DNA of 64,000 nt from a virus: positions 1 to 64,000 of IMG/VR virus record IMGVR_UViG_3300042566_001780; one strand, 5' to 3'. Numbering within the stretch: the stretch's first letter is position 1; each line of letters starts with the position of its first letter. This document shows, one piece after another, positions 33,301-41,458 of this stretch. A program made the position numbers and the translations under genes. Under the pieces are notes generated by a model that was given only the letters and a program-made list of their open reading frames with translations, did no database searches and was not told the DNA's origin.

Positions 33301-36300
33301 GAGCTACTCAAGATTTTGCATTGGGCCAAGACCTTGTTATTCTCAATAGATCAAGTGAAAGATTCCCAGATAACGGAGACTTTCTGGTTATAGAGAGAAT
33401 CGATACCGATGATATGCAATTAGCAATTAAATCATTGGATGTATCGCACTTCAATGATTTACGTAACCTAGGTGCTCAGACAATAGATATCCGCTTCACT
33501 GGTAGCACTAATTCGACTACATCACCAGAGCTGAATACATTGTCCAATTGGATACCTTTAACTAAAAAGTTCATTGGACCTTCTGGAAATGAAGTGCCAT
33601 TTGGGGCAGTATCAACTTCAGTAGAAATATCATCGCCTTTTACATTAGAGAAAATTGCAGAAATAAAGAGCATTGGCAATAATCTAAATGAAGATGTGTA
33701 TGTATTCTGGGATGCAGACTTCTATGAATCTTATTTGCCTCTTAATGCTGAAAGCATCGTATTAGCTAGATCTGCGGGAATGAATGAAAAAGTTAATGTT
33801 AGCTTGACAGAAACTATCAACTTCTTGACATCTGCACCAGGATTGAATGAAAGTTCATTATTTGCAGATACTGTATTTGTGAATATTCAGGAACTTGCAC
33901 AATGGTTTGTTGGCATGAACTATTCAGATGCCATCAATATTGCTGCAGTGGATGGACCATTTGACGGATTCTTACCGGGTTTTGATAATCTTCCGTATGA
34001 CTATGAAACCCTAATAGGTGATTTGAACGGTGAGGGCGGCGGTTATTATGATGCTGGACAACCGTTATTAGCTGCGTTTGATAGAGCTAAAGAGTTAAGC
34101 AATCTTTCAACAATTAGTCCTCAAGAACAACTTGAATTGAATACTTTAATTGGGGTAGTGAATCCTTACTTGGTAGATGGTAGTCTTGCAAACACGTCTA
34201 TTGGAGAATTTATAACTGCAATTGATAGTGATGATGCAATTAACTTTAATTTGACCAATCAGGGATTCGGTTTCCCGAATGTTGGTTTAGCTACTCATAT
34301 AAAGGAAAATTCTACATCTAGTGCATCAAGCAGCATTTTTGATGTGATGACGTTAATCTCTAGGAATCCTGGTACTGCATATGATGCGCGGGGCTATGAT
34401 ATCGGGATGTACGACGAGCCAGCAAGTTCTACTACAATTATTTCTTCGTCAAAAGACGATTTGTATAAGTCATTGCCTGTAGGAATATCATTTAACGAGT
34501 TTGAAACTGATTTGTATGCTATTGCAGATACTGAATCCATTGAATTAAATTTCAATTCTGATGTTAATGGATACCCAGATATTTTCATTTGGGAAAATAG
34601 TTGGAGTAAGCCGGTAAAAGCCTATTATCAAAAGCTGTCTAATAGACAAATTACTATGTCGGTGCCAAGTGCAGGCGAAGTAAAGATAGCAACTTTGGCT
34701 TCTCCAGCAGAGTTATTTGCTAATAATAATGAGATTGGCGCATGGTATGATCCTAGTGACGTGAGCACGTTATTTCAAGACAGCGCAGGAACAATTCCAG
34801 TTACAGCAATTGAGCAGCCGGTGGGGCTTATGCTGGATAAGAGTCGTGGCGGAATAACTAATCAAGGATCCCAGAAGTATAACCTATTATCATTTACAGA
34901 TAATCCTACTGCCATCGGCTGGACTCGTGATAGCGTTACAGCACAAATAAGTCAAATAGAATCTCCATTTTCAACTGGAGCTATCTACAAAGTTAATGAA
35001 AATATAGGTACTGCCCTTCATAGATTCTATAGATCAGTATCAGTATCAACTGCAACAACATATACTTCTACGTCTATTGTTAAAGCTGGAGAAAAAACTA
35101 GGGTAATGCAAACTATGGCACATAGTAGTAGTACCCGTGCGTTCTTAGGTACATTCGATTTATCTACAGGTACAGTGGTATCTTTAACATATGAAGGAAC
35201 TGGTAGTGGTGGGAGCGCAAATATTAAAGATCTAGGTGATGGATGGTATCAAATATCAGTAACTGGTTCTATGAATGCAGCAACTATTTTTGCTGGAATA
35301 CGGTTAGTTGGCCCAGATGGAACATCTACTACTTATGCCGGTGATGGTGTCTCTGGCATATTTTTTGCTGGTATTGATTTACGAATTACAGAATATGTTA
35401 ATAATTTACCTCAATACCAGGTTATTGGTGCGAATTGGACTGATACTATACCAGGAAACCACGCCACTCAATCGACCTCGGCATCTCGGCCTGTGCTGAG
35501 TGCGCGGGTGAACTTGCTGACGAAGACTGAGCAGTTCAATGATGCTGCTTGGGTGAAATCTGCTGTTTCCGTGGTTGGTAATGCCGCGCTTGCTCCAGAC
35601 GGAACATCGACCGCCGATTTGGTTTACCCGTCTTCAAGCGGTACAGGAAGAGTTATTTACCAAACATTTGCACTTACTGCCGGCTCCTACAAGACCTCGT
35701 TTGCATTAAAAGCCGCAGGGAAACAGTGGGCGGCTATTGACGGTACAAATACAACAGCAGCCGCATACTTTGATCTTCAGAATGGTTTAGTCGGCACTGT
35801 TGCTGCTGGGCATACAGCTTCAATACTTCCTCTTGGGGGTGGCTGGTATCGTTGCACAGTAGAAAATACAGCCGCAGGAGGAGCTGCATTTTTCGCAGTA
35901 AGGACAGTTGATGCTAATGGATCAGCAAGCGTCACAACCAACGGAACAGATGGCATCTACATCTGGGGCGCAGACCTGCGAGTAGCCAACGACGGCGTAG
36001 GCTTGCCAGCGTATCAGCGCGTCAACACCAGCACGGATTACGACACGACCGGATTCCCGATGTATCTGCGCTTCGACGGTGTGGATGACGGCATGGTCAC
36101 GAACAGCATCAACTTCACGTCAACTGACAAGATGACGGTATGGGCTGGGGTACGGAAGTTAAGTGATGCTGCGACTAGTATTATTTACGAATTAAGTGCA
36201 GAAGAGACTGTTAATAATGGATCAATGGTTGCATATGCACCAATTACAACATCAGAGTATTCTATACGCAGTCGAGGCACGGCAGCTGCAGTGTCACAGA

Positions 36301-36611
36301 ACCGTGCAATTGTTGATTCGGCACAATATGCAGCGCCCATAACAAACGTGTTTTCAGCAATTCATTCAATTGCTTTAGACAACACAGTGCTTAGACTCAA
36401 TGGTGCCCAGGCAGCGCAATCGAACGGCGATCAAGGAGCAGGAAACTTCGGCAACTACCCACTTTATATTGGGCGGCGTGGCGGCACTACTCTGTCATTC
36501 AACGGCCGTATCTACAGTCTAGTCATCCGTGGAGCTCAATCTTCAGAAGAAGAAATCACTACAATTGAATCATGGGTAAACCAAAGAACTAAAGCGCTCC
36601 CGTCTCTATGA
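30312..36611 (+). CDS. Large baseplate/tail-fibre protein with C-terminal lectin-like domains (2099 residues)
   Basis: It follows the giant wedge gene after 11 bp and lies where gp8 or fibre proteins are found. The first 1450 residues are phage-specific beta-rich sequence. From about residue 1475, GAWYDPSDVSTLFQDSAGTIPV begins an adhesin-like module. Two related carbohydrate-binding-like domains follow (LLSFTDNPTAIGWTRDSVTA near 1518 and LLTKTEQFNDAAWVKSAVSV near 1733), then a concanavalin/LamG-type domain (MYLRFDGVDDGMVT, PLYIGRRGGTTLSFNGRIYSL) at the C-terminus. Base composition changes at about 35460: the last two domains are markedly GC-richer, a sign of recent domain acquisition. Likely role: receptor binding. 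Confidence 0.7.
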   Translation: MASNKNTVYTKALVSFLLDTKPYSRKLTEINEIYKLDESISVSFSDELFTGATLKSAWPYSFFSSGSSSLQPLKFQRISNYQDYGKYVNNQQLLSRGAFKIGRDESVSLSMIPNTYDPKSLSGIGLKDCYVQKEGNPVDVQYLIEGIDHFLSKGSYSFQVKQITGSNVSGTIIKTYDDLDGPFPTDVEITFEYDELILLGPVIQVDSNTIRVTNPGEIKVYGTINGGAYSPQFTELRNEAIISAAQQAAANAAYDLDNPNSAINQISSIMDAIDAQLTITPNTEAQREVDSIFSILETPKLPYSYADLIGALINASTPVISGYASWNNVSLKLESLSPRILFNDFTDMSLRESGKLNYVDIVDDTIQITNIDPNIDRENYEEFTVTAISDTQLLVSGSLSGNIGLAELGSRFESDYLNFDVSAGTNLLVVGSKFVLTPSAKITVSKNTTAQSWSVIKTNPIAYSRPVYASPTNAYAKIISLDAKEGQITFLDQDFPSGKLELEVISATQARMYCENEPTYSPLITFNTVFNDGRLGFTVVNGTFAPLQIGDRILMRVLNLPPNVEGLDLYFGYDVDAYDANNLVYNNVSSAIENYLTTIDFGFDSRFIGYDLATFNLVIDDNAVSNRAWRLRALADLSKPLLMPSGIVNLLGTDDPTNPTAFAKYDSDNDATSEGIQSSTDFDDLDDLQLWYANRFALEYQDGEAGIWQTVNANIQVNQRYTFSEYGIAFTVVPAAKPFIASRSTSTQYVNTSGGLVTSVVDGGDIIYFKIVNPEPKLENPASILSNTPRMIMYGEHFHKCPSANWVVTKVAGGFTLQGKYSSNNINVYSTPLFLSSEDGLSYHIKENSLHFTIVEGRGMAVGDTFTFTTFENHASFLVYGSVTGWTAPARLNTWYWNGHIGFKIRAAQCELFVDGELQSTNATSWVTSYGNIELDYLKEDLSDSIINFQSLGNGTWLAYRNGNLLGSGVNEIVIDEFGITLPNAPESTNISMKILGATQDFALGQDLVILNRSSERFPDNGDFLVIERIDTDDMQLAIKSLDVSHFNDLRNLGAQTIDIRFTGSTNSTTSPELNTLSNWIPLTKKFIGPSGNEVPFGAVSTSVEISSPFTLEKIAEIKSIGNNLNEDVYVFWDADFYESYLPLNAESIVLARSAGMNEKVNVSLTETINFLTSAPGLNESSLFADTVFVNIQELAQWFVGMNYSDAINIAAVDGPFDGFLPGFDNLPYDYETLIGDLNGEGGGYYDAGQPLLAAFDRAKELSNLSTISPQEQLELNTLIGVVNPYLVDGSLANTSIGEFITAIDSDDAINFNLTNQGFGFPNVGLATHIKENSTSSASSSIFDVMTLISRNPGTAYDARGYDIGMYDEPASSTTIISSSKDDLYKSLPVGISFNEFETDLYAIADTESIELNFNSDVNGYPDIFIWENSWSKPVKAYYQKLSNRQITMSVPSAGEVKIATLASPAELFANNNEIGAWYDPSDVSTLFQDSAGTIPVTAIEQPVGLMLDKSRGGITNQGSQKYNLLSFTDNPTAIGWTRDSVTAQISQIESPFSTGAIYKVNENIGTALHRFYRSVSVSTATTYTSTSIVKAGEKTRVMQTMAHSSSTRAFLGTFDLSTGTVVSLTYEGTGSGGSANIKDLGDGWYQISVTGSMNAATIFAGIRLVGPDGTSTTYAGDGVSGIFFAGIDLRITEYVNNLPQYQVIGANWTDTIPGNHATQSTSASRPVLSARVNLLTKTEQFNDAAWVKSAVSVVGNAALAPDGTSTADLVYPSSSGTGRVIYQTFALTAGSYKTSFALKAAGKQWAAIDGTNTTAAAYFDLQNGLVGTVAAGHTASILPLGGGWYRCTVENTAAGGAAFFAVRTVDANGSASVTTNGTDGIYIWGADLRVANDGVGLPAYQRVNTSTDYDTTGFPMYLRFDGVDDGMVTNSINFTSTDKMTVWAGVRKLSDAATSIIYELSAEETVNNGSMVAYAPITTSEYSIRSRGTAAAVSQNRAIVDSAQYAAPITNVFSAIHSIALDNTVLRLNGAQAAQSNGDQGAGNFGNYPLYIGRRGGTTLSFNGRIYSLVIRGAQSSEEEITTIESWVNQRTKALPSL

Positions 36612-36617
36612 TTTTCA

Positions 36618-36625
36618 CTAAATAG
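36618..36625 (+). promoter_or_regulatory. Late promoter box CTAAATAG
   Basis: It ends 23 bp before ATG 36649, the shortest spacing of the set. AAGAGG stands 5 nt before the ATG. Confidence 0.65.
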
Positions 36626-36648
36626 ATCAAATTACTTAAGAGGAATTT

Positions 36649-37281
36649 ATGAAAGAAGTCTTAAAAACAATCGTATCTGGCGATGTTCAAATTTACGAAG
36701 ATGGTAAATTAATTCGCGAAAAGAAAAATGCAATCCACCCAGCAAATATGGCTATTGCTATTGCGCGGGGTTTATCGAATACAAACAATCATCAAGTATT
36801 CAAAATCAAGTTAGGCAACCAAGGTACGTATGTTGATTCATCTCAACAGATTATCTTCCGCCCAGCAAATACAACTGGAGCCACTGCAGATCTTTATAAC
36901 CCAACTTACGTGGAGGTTGTGGATGATGGTGATTCTGCTGTTGGCGTTGGTAATAGTGTAACTTACACGACTATTCCTGCATCTACATCTACACGTGTTA
37001 TCGTCACTTGTGTTATTTCTTCAAATGAAGCAGTAAATCGTACTACTGATGGTGCAGATTCTTCTACTGGCGATGGTCTTGATGGCGTAGATAATACTCC
37101 TGTTGAAGGTCAATTCTTCTTTGACGAACTTGGCTTATTCACAAGTGGCGGCACGGGAACCCCATCGTTATTAAATGAAGATGAAGAATTAATGCTGTCG
37201 CATCTAATCTTCTCCCCAATTGAGCATACAGGTAATCGCGAAATCACTATTATCTATTCGTTAACTATCACAGTAACGTAA
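36649..37281 (+). CDS. Virion structural protein near tail fibres, unknown function
   Basis: A 210-residue, beta-rich, acidic protein with Thr/Ser/Asp-rich loops (TTDGADSSTGDGLDGVD) and a C-terminus rich in strands (REITIIYSLTITVT). It has its own late box and leads directly into the spanin genes with a 1-bp overlap of stop and start. It could be a tail or neck component. No motif identifies it. Confidence 0.65.
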   Translation: MKEVLKTIVSGDVQIYEDGKLIREKKNAIHPANMAIAIARGLSNTNNHQVFKIKLGNQGTYVDSSQQIIFRPANTTGATADLYNPTYVEVVDDGDSAVGVGNSVTYTTIPASTSTRVIVTCVISSNEAVNRTTDGADSSTGDGLDGVDNTPVEGQFFFDELGLFTSGGTGTPSLLNEDEELMLSHLIFSPIEHTGNREITIIYSLTITVT

Positions 37282-37682
37282 TGTTTTCATTCTTAGCATC
37301 TAAACTAAAGCTCACATTAGTGGTTGCTGCAATAGCTTTTGCTATTGCAGCATTTCTGTATGTGCAAAGTTTAATTGGCAAAAATGAAGATGCATTAACA
37401 ACCATCCAAAATTTGCAAGCTGAGTTAGTTCTTCTGCAGGAAGCTAATGTAAAAAATCTAACAACTATTAATAACTTACAAGAAGAAAAACGCCTGATTG
37501 AACAGGCTAATTTAAATTTGCAAAATTTGAATAAGCTTGATAGAAAAACAATATCGTCTCTTCAAAAGAAGTTAAAAAGCTTTGAAAAAGATCCTGCGAA
37601 TACGGTGCCATTAAGCCCAGTGTTAAAGGACACGGTGGATACCATACAGAATGAGCGATTAAAGCGGAGCAAAACAAAATGA
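37281..37682 (+). CDS. Rz: Inner-membrane spanin (Rz-like)
   Basis: A 133-residue protein with one N-terminal membrane helix (LTLVVAAIAFAIAAFLYV, about residues 12-29), followed by a long periplasmic coiled coil rich in Gln, Leu, Asn and Glu (IQNLQAELVLLQEANVKNL...). This is i-spanin architecture. With the lipoprotein encoded next, it would bridge the periplasm and disrupt the outer membrane at lysis. Its end overlaps the o-spanin start (ATGA). The pair shows that the host is Gram-negative. Confidence 0.85.
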   Translation: MFSFLASKLKLTLVVAAIAFAIAAFLYVQSLIGKNEDALTTIQNLQAELVLLQEANVKNLTTINNLQEEKRLIEQANLNLQNLNKLDRKTISSLQKKLKSFEKDPANTVPLSPVLKDTVDTIQNERLKRSKTK

Positions 37683-37945
37683 AATTGATAAGCATTTTAT
37701 TTGCAACAATTTTTTTATCTGGCTGTTGGTCTACTTCACCAAAGATCATAGTTGAAAAAGAATACATCGTCAGAATAGCACCACAGAATTTAAAGACTCT
37801 TCCAGAATATCCAGCAAAATTGGATACTAATGCAAATCAAATTGATTTGGCAAACTGGATTTTATTGTCTGAAGAGCGACAGTGGCAGTTGGAAAATATG
37901 ATTTCTGAGCTTATTAAGTTTTACGAAGCTCCAGTTAAGAAATAA
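37679..37945 (+). CDS. Rz1: Outer-membrane spanin lipoprotein (Rz1-like)
   Basis: An 88-residue protein with a lipoprotein signal: MKLISILFATIFLSGCWS, lipobox LSGC with the modified Cys at residue 16. The mature part has a short Pro-containing segment and a helical end (QWQLENMISELIKFYEAP). It overlaps the i-spanin stop by 4 bp, as in many separated Rz/Rz1 pairs. Confidence 0.87.
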   Translation: MKLISILFATIFLSGCWSTSPKIIVEKEYIVRIAPQNLKTLPEYPAKLDTNANQIDLANWILLSEERQWQLENMISELIKFYEAPVKK

Positions 37946-39555
37946 TGGCTTGCTGTAAAGATACACCCTTTCCCAAAATAAGTTCTTCTTCTGGTGATGC
38001 GAATGGGCCAGAGAGTGACATACGGCCTGGAGAATCAGCTGAATGCTATATGAATCGCGCTGGGAATACCACCGGGTTGCAGGATGATGCTACTGAAGAT
38101 GTTGAGAACAAAATAGCAAATACAGCTATTCCAATTTCTCAAAATCCAGTGAGATTTGAAAATATTCAATTCAAGTTAACTCCAAATAGCACTAGAAAAG
38201 CACTTGAGTGGAGATGGTCGAATAATGGTGGGGAAATACTCTCGTCGTTGGGAGTTACATTAAGTCCATCTGGTGTGCTGAATGGAAACATATCACCATC
38301 TGCATTAGGTAAAAAATTCAACGTTATAGTAACTGTTCTGGATGGTTCTGGTGTAGTTGACAGCCGAGGATTTGCATTTTCGCCAGCAGTGGCAAAAGAA
38401 GGTGAAATACGGTTAATAAGCCCATTACCGGGTGCAATTGTCAATTCAAAATATGGTCCTCGGTTGCACCCTATTAAAAAGGTGATGAAGCCTCATACCG
38501 GGATCGATATGAAGTACGCTGATCGCTCGGTCAAAAATGTAGTTGCTGCAGCTGATGGGGAAGTTATTCAGGCTGGTGGGGATGCAGCTCGGGGTTATGG
38601 TCTTAAGGTATGGGTAAAGCATTCTGCAAATGGTAAACATCTCTGTACCACCACATATAACCACTTAGCAAAAATCTATGTATCTGTCGGTCAAAAGGTT
38701 ATGGCAGGTCAAGCCATAGGGCTAGAAGGAACTACAGGTTCCTCAACTGGTAATCATTTACATTTTGAAGTGCGTTTGCCAAATGGTACTTTCACCGATC
38801 CAGAGCCGCTTATAAATGGTAAGTTGTCAGTAGCAACATCTACTGATACTTCCGGAAATGCAGTAAATCCAACTGAAAGAACAAGCTCTGCATCATTAAC
38901 ACCTGAAGATGCAGAAGCAAAACAGTCTTCATGCGCTGCATATGGACCAACTTATCCAGCAGATCCAAATACTACAGATGATGAAATACCGCCAAATTTA
39001 AACCCTTTTGAGCTAGCATGGTATTTCACTATGACCCATGAGGTAGGACCATTTTGGACAACCAGTCTAGAAAATGATCCAGACGTAATAGCGGGAAACA
39101 TAGCTACACCAGAGCAACGTAAAAAATGTGGATACGTAAACACACCTAATTTTCCAGGTGGCGAAACGAAATTTGGTATTGCTCAAAAACCAAATCCGCA
39201 ACTAGTCGTTAAAACCATCACCTATGCAGCAGCAAAAAAGACTGGCTACAATAATTATTGGGCTGGCGGAATAATAAAAAGCACACAGCACCCGCCATAC
39301 GTGGGCATAATGTTATTTGACTTGAATTATTTGCATGGTATGGGTAACGCAAGAAAAATATGGAATGATGCCTTAGCTAAAGGTATGAGCCCAACAGGTG
39401 ATAAAGCAGCGCAGATAAAAGCATGTGAAATTTTAACAGCTGCAAGAATAGCATTCATCAATAATATCGGGAATCCAGCCTATACTAGAGGCTGGTTAAA
39501 ACGCGCTAATGATTGCTTAGGTTATGTTAAGAACCTTCCCAATAATCTTATTTGA
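37945..39555 (+). CDS. Two-domain peptidoglycan hydrolase (M23 peptidase plus GH108-like lysozyme)
   Basis: A 536-residue protein. Residues of about 60-145 look like an Ig-type strand domain. Residues of about 155-290 are an M23/LytM endopeptidase: YGPRLHPIKKVMKPHTGIDM contains the HxxxD zinc half-site and GNHLHFEVRLPNG the HxH half-site. Residues of about 350-535 resemble GH108/EGGY-type lysozymes, with THEVGPFWT and GGETKFGIAQKPNP. It has no signal peptide. It lies between spanin genes and the PAAR tip. A virion-borne tail lysin replacing the lysozyme domain missing from the gp5-like spike is the leading idea; an endolysin is the alternative. Confidence 0.85.
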   Translation: MACCKDTPFPKISSSSGDANGPESDIRPGESAECYMNRAGNTTGLQDDATEDVENKIANTAIPISQNPVRFENIQFKLTPNSTRKALEWRWSNNGGEILSSLGVTLSPSGVLNGNISPSALGKKFNVIVTVLDGSGVVDSRGFAFSPAVAKEGEIRLISPLPGAIVNSKYGPRLHPIKKVMKPHTGIDMKYADRSVKNVVAAADGEVIQAGGDAARGYGLKVWVKHSANGKHLCTTTYNHLAKIYVSVGQKVMAGQAIGLEGTTGSSTGNHLHFEVRLPNGTFTDPEPLINGKLSVATSTDTSGNAVNPTERTSSASLTPEDAEAKQSSCAAYGPTYPADPNTTDDEIPPNLNPFELAWYFTMTHEVGPFWTTSLENDPDVIAGNIATPEQRKKCGYVNTPNFPGGETKFGIAQKPNPQLVVKTITYAAAKKTGYNNYWAGGIIKSTQHPPYVGIMLFDLNYLHGMGNARKIWNDALAKGMSPTGDKAAQIKACEILTAARIAFINNIGNPAYTRGWLKRANDCLGYVKNLPNNLI

Positions 39556-39564
39556 GAATTTTGA

Positions 39565-39861
39565 ATGTCAAACACGGTTCGAATAGGTGATAGCGTATCT
39601 TGCGGAGACCATGCAGCAGAGGGATCTTCAAATGTTTTTGCAAATGGTCTTCCGATAACACATGCCGGTAAGAAGAAGACTACCGGTCATGGCTGTTTTC
39701 CGCCCACAGTTTTTTCTGGCGGGTGGTCTAGTACAGTTTTTGTGAATAATCAGGTCGTGGCTTTAAAGGGAAAAACTGCTATTACTCCGCATCGTTGTGG
39801 ATCTAAAGCTCATAGCGGGGTTGCAAGTAGTGCATCTCCAGATGTTCATATTGAGGTCTAA
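39565..39861 (+). CDS. 5.4: PAAR-repeat spike tip protein (gp5.4-like)
   Basis: A 98-residue PAAR protein: VRIGDSVSCGDHAAEGSSNVFANGLPITHAG, TTGHGCFPP, TAITPHRCGSKAH supply the Cys and His residues that bind a metal at the tip, and the chain has the PAAR repeat length. It sharpens the gp5-like spike for membrane puncture. It starts 9 bp after the lysin gene. Confidence 0.9.
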   Translation: MSNTVRIGDSVSCGDHAAEGSSNVFANGLPITHAGKKKTTGHGCFPPTVFSGGWSSTVFVNNQVVALKGKTAITPHRCGSKAHSGVASSASPDVHIEV

Positions 39862-39866
39862 GCACT

Positions 39867-40757
39867 ATGCCGCTGAATGTGCCAAAGTCATATGAGTATA
39901 CACCGGTTTCATCTGGTGAAACAATAATTAATACTAAAGTTTCAAAGAGAGCTAGAGCCTATGCAGGTGGAACTTTCTTTAGGTCCAGAGAACGAGGTCA
40001 ACAAACTAACTCTATTAAGGTTGATCTTGATGAAAATAGAACTCAACATGTTGGTGACTTGATTGTTCATTTTGATGCAATAAGATCGAGTGAGATGTTA
40101 ATTTCATCAGATGAAATTCAATTGGAGATCTTCAGTATAAACCTCAATTGGAATCAAGAGATAGAGATTATTGGAGAAGGCTCAGCCATCAGCCGCGTGC
40201 GATTTATAGGCATTATGGGGCAAATAAGCGTTGGCGGGCTAATATCAGAACATGGCCCATTTACGATGGGATCAATAATACGATTGCCTAACATAACCTT
40301 CAAGCTAACTGGATCTTTGACTGCTGGAACAGTGACTAAGATAGTGCCTAGGGTCAAACGATACCCATTAACATGGACACCTAAGACCATTGATGTTGGT
40401 GGATTCCCAGTTACGATCTATGGATGGTCAATTGACCGCCTCAGACAAGCAGTAAATGCTGATCTAACTGGATGGATCTATATGCCCCGCAGACCTTCTG
40501 GACCTGGATTAACGGATGGGGAAGATGTGACCGACAATAAAGTAGATGCTGATCTACTTCAGACTTTTTCAACCATTGTATTGACCGGTGGTGATGGTCT
40601 TCCACTCTACCCAAGTGGATTAAGTACTGGTCCTGATAGGACCTTAATTCATCTTAACTACTCAGAAGAGGATGATGGTTCACTTGGAGTGGTGAACCAA
40701 ATATTTGAATGGAATGGAAAATCGAGTACTGATGGTTTCTGGGATGTTTACGCCTAG
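39867..40757 (+). CDS. Baseplate/tail-associated beta-rich protein, unknown function
   Basis: A 296-residue protein, last of the rightward structural operon. Strand-rich repeats with Ile-Glu alternation (EIQLEIFSINLNWNQEIEIIGEG, FIGIMGQISVGGLI) and an aromatic, Gly-rich C-terminus. There are no membrane segments or catalytic motifs. Position after the PAAR gene suggests a virion part. Confidence 0.65.
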   Translation: MPLNVPKSYEYTPVSSGETIINTKVSKRARAYAGGTFFRSRERGQQTNSIKVDLDENRTQHVGDLIVHFDAIRSSEMLISSDEIQLEIFSINLNWNQEIEIIGEGSAISRVRFIGIMGQISVGGLISEHGPFTMGSIIRLPNITFKLTGSLTAGTVTKIVPRVKRYPLTWTPKTIDVGGFPVTIYGWSIDRLRQAVNADLTGWIYMPRRPSGPGLTDGEDVTDNKVDADLLQTFSTIVLTGGDGLPLYPSGLSTGPDRTLIHLNYSEEDDGSLGVVNQIFEWNGKSSTDGFWDVYA

Positions 40758-40839
40758 GTGACATCAGGGGTGTTTTCTTAGAAAGCTATAATGTACTATA
40801 TCTTTCAGAACAGGGTGTCCCTGAGTGTCCCTGGTGACT
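40758..40839. other. Gap between convergent operons
   Basis: There is no gene in these 82 bp. GTGTCCCTG occurs twice in tandem (near 40817 and 40826), and CAGGG/CCCTG can form a short hairpin near 40813-40825, which may help end transcription from both sides. No strong terminator with a T-run is visible. Confidence 0.35.
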
Positions 40840-41457
40840 TCAGAACCATTCTCTAAATGTACCACCAAACTGCTCAGACTTATATTCCAGCGGACTGTTG
40901 AGGGTAATACCAAAAACCAACTGCTCTAGCGAACCATACAGTACATGGCTCAATGCATATGCAAAGTTTGGCGTTGCTGGGAAAATAACCAAGGTGCCAC
41001 GAACAGGTACAAAGCTGAAATCAAAAGATGGAAATTCTAATTTTCCACCATATGTCTCAAATCTTGGATCTAATGGAACTGAGTCGTTATAGTCTTTGAG
41101 CCAAACTATTCCAACTAAATCTACACCAGATAATTTTGTCCACTTTTTTCTGCTATATTTCCAACCTGGCAAAGAAATTTGCTGTGCAGGCGATTTAGCA
41201 TTTTCCCAAAACTGCTGAAATTTTACTGATTGGGAATTAATTGACACGTTGTAATATGAATTTATTACACTCGACATGTCATCCAGCTTTCCCACTAGGT
41301 TAGCTTCAACATCCTTTGGCAGGTATCTTTCATATGCAAATGGCTCACCATTCTCCATCTTTGAAGGAGTGACCAAGGAAAAATCCTTGGTCAACTTCTC
41401 ACATTGACTTGGAGATAAAAATTCTTCAAATACGAAAAATGGGCTTTTGATTTGCAT
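40840..41457 (-). CDS. 2-oxoglutarate/Fe(II) oxygenase-fold protein, possibly degenerate
   Basis: A 205-residue protein. FFVFEEFLSPSQCEKLTKDF at the start and YGGKLEFPSFDF...PVRGTLVIFPATPNFAYALSHVLYGSLEQLVFGITLN at the end resemble phage prolyl-4-hydroxylase-like 2OG oxygenases. The distal His (SHVL) is present, but where HxD is expected I see SGVDLVG, with Gly in place of His. Iron binding may therefore be lost. It overlaps no neighbour and follows the next gene after 1 bp. Confidence 0.55.
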   Translation of the reverse strand: MQIKSPFFVFEEFLSPSQCEKLTKDFSLVTPSKMENGEPFAYERYLPKDVEANLVGKLDDMSSVINSYYNVSINSQSVKFQQFWENAKSPAQQISLPGWKYSRKKWTKLSGVDLVGIVWLKDYNDSVPLDPRFETYGGKLEFPSFDFSFVPVRGTLVIFPATPNFAYALSHVLYGSLEQLVFGITLNSPLEYKSEQFGGTFREWF

Positions 41458-41458
41458 T

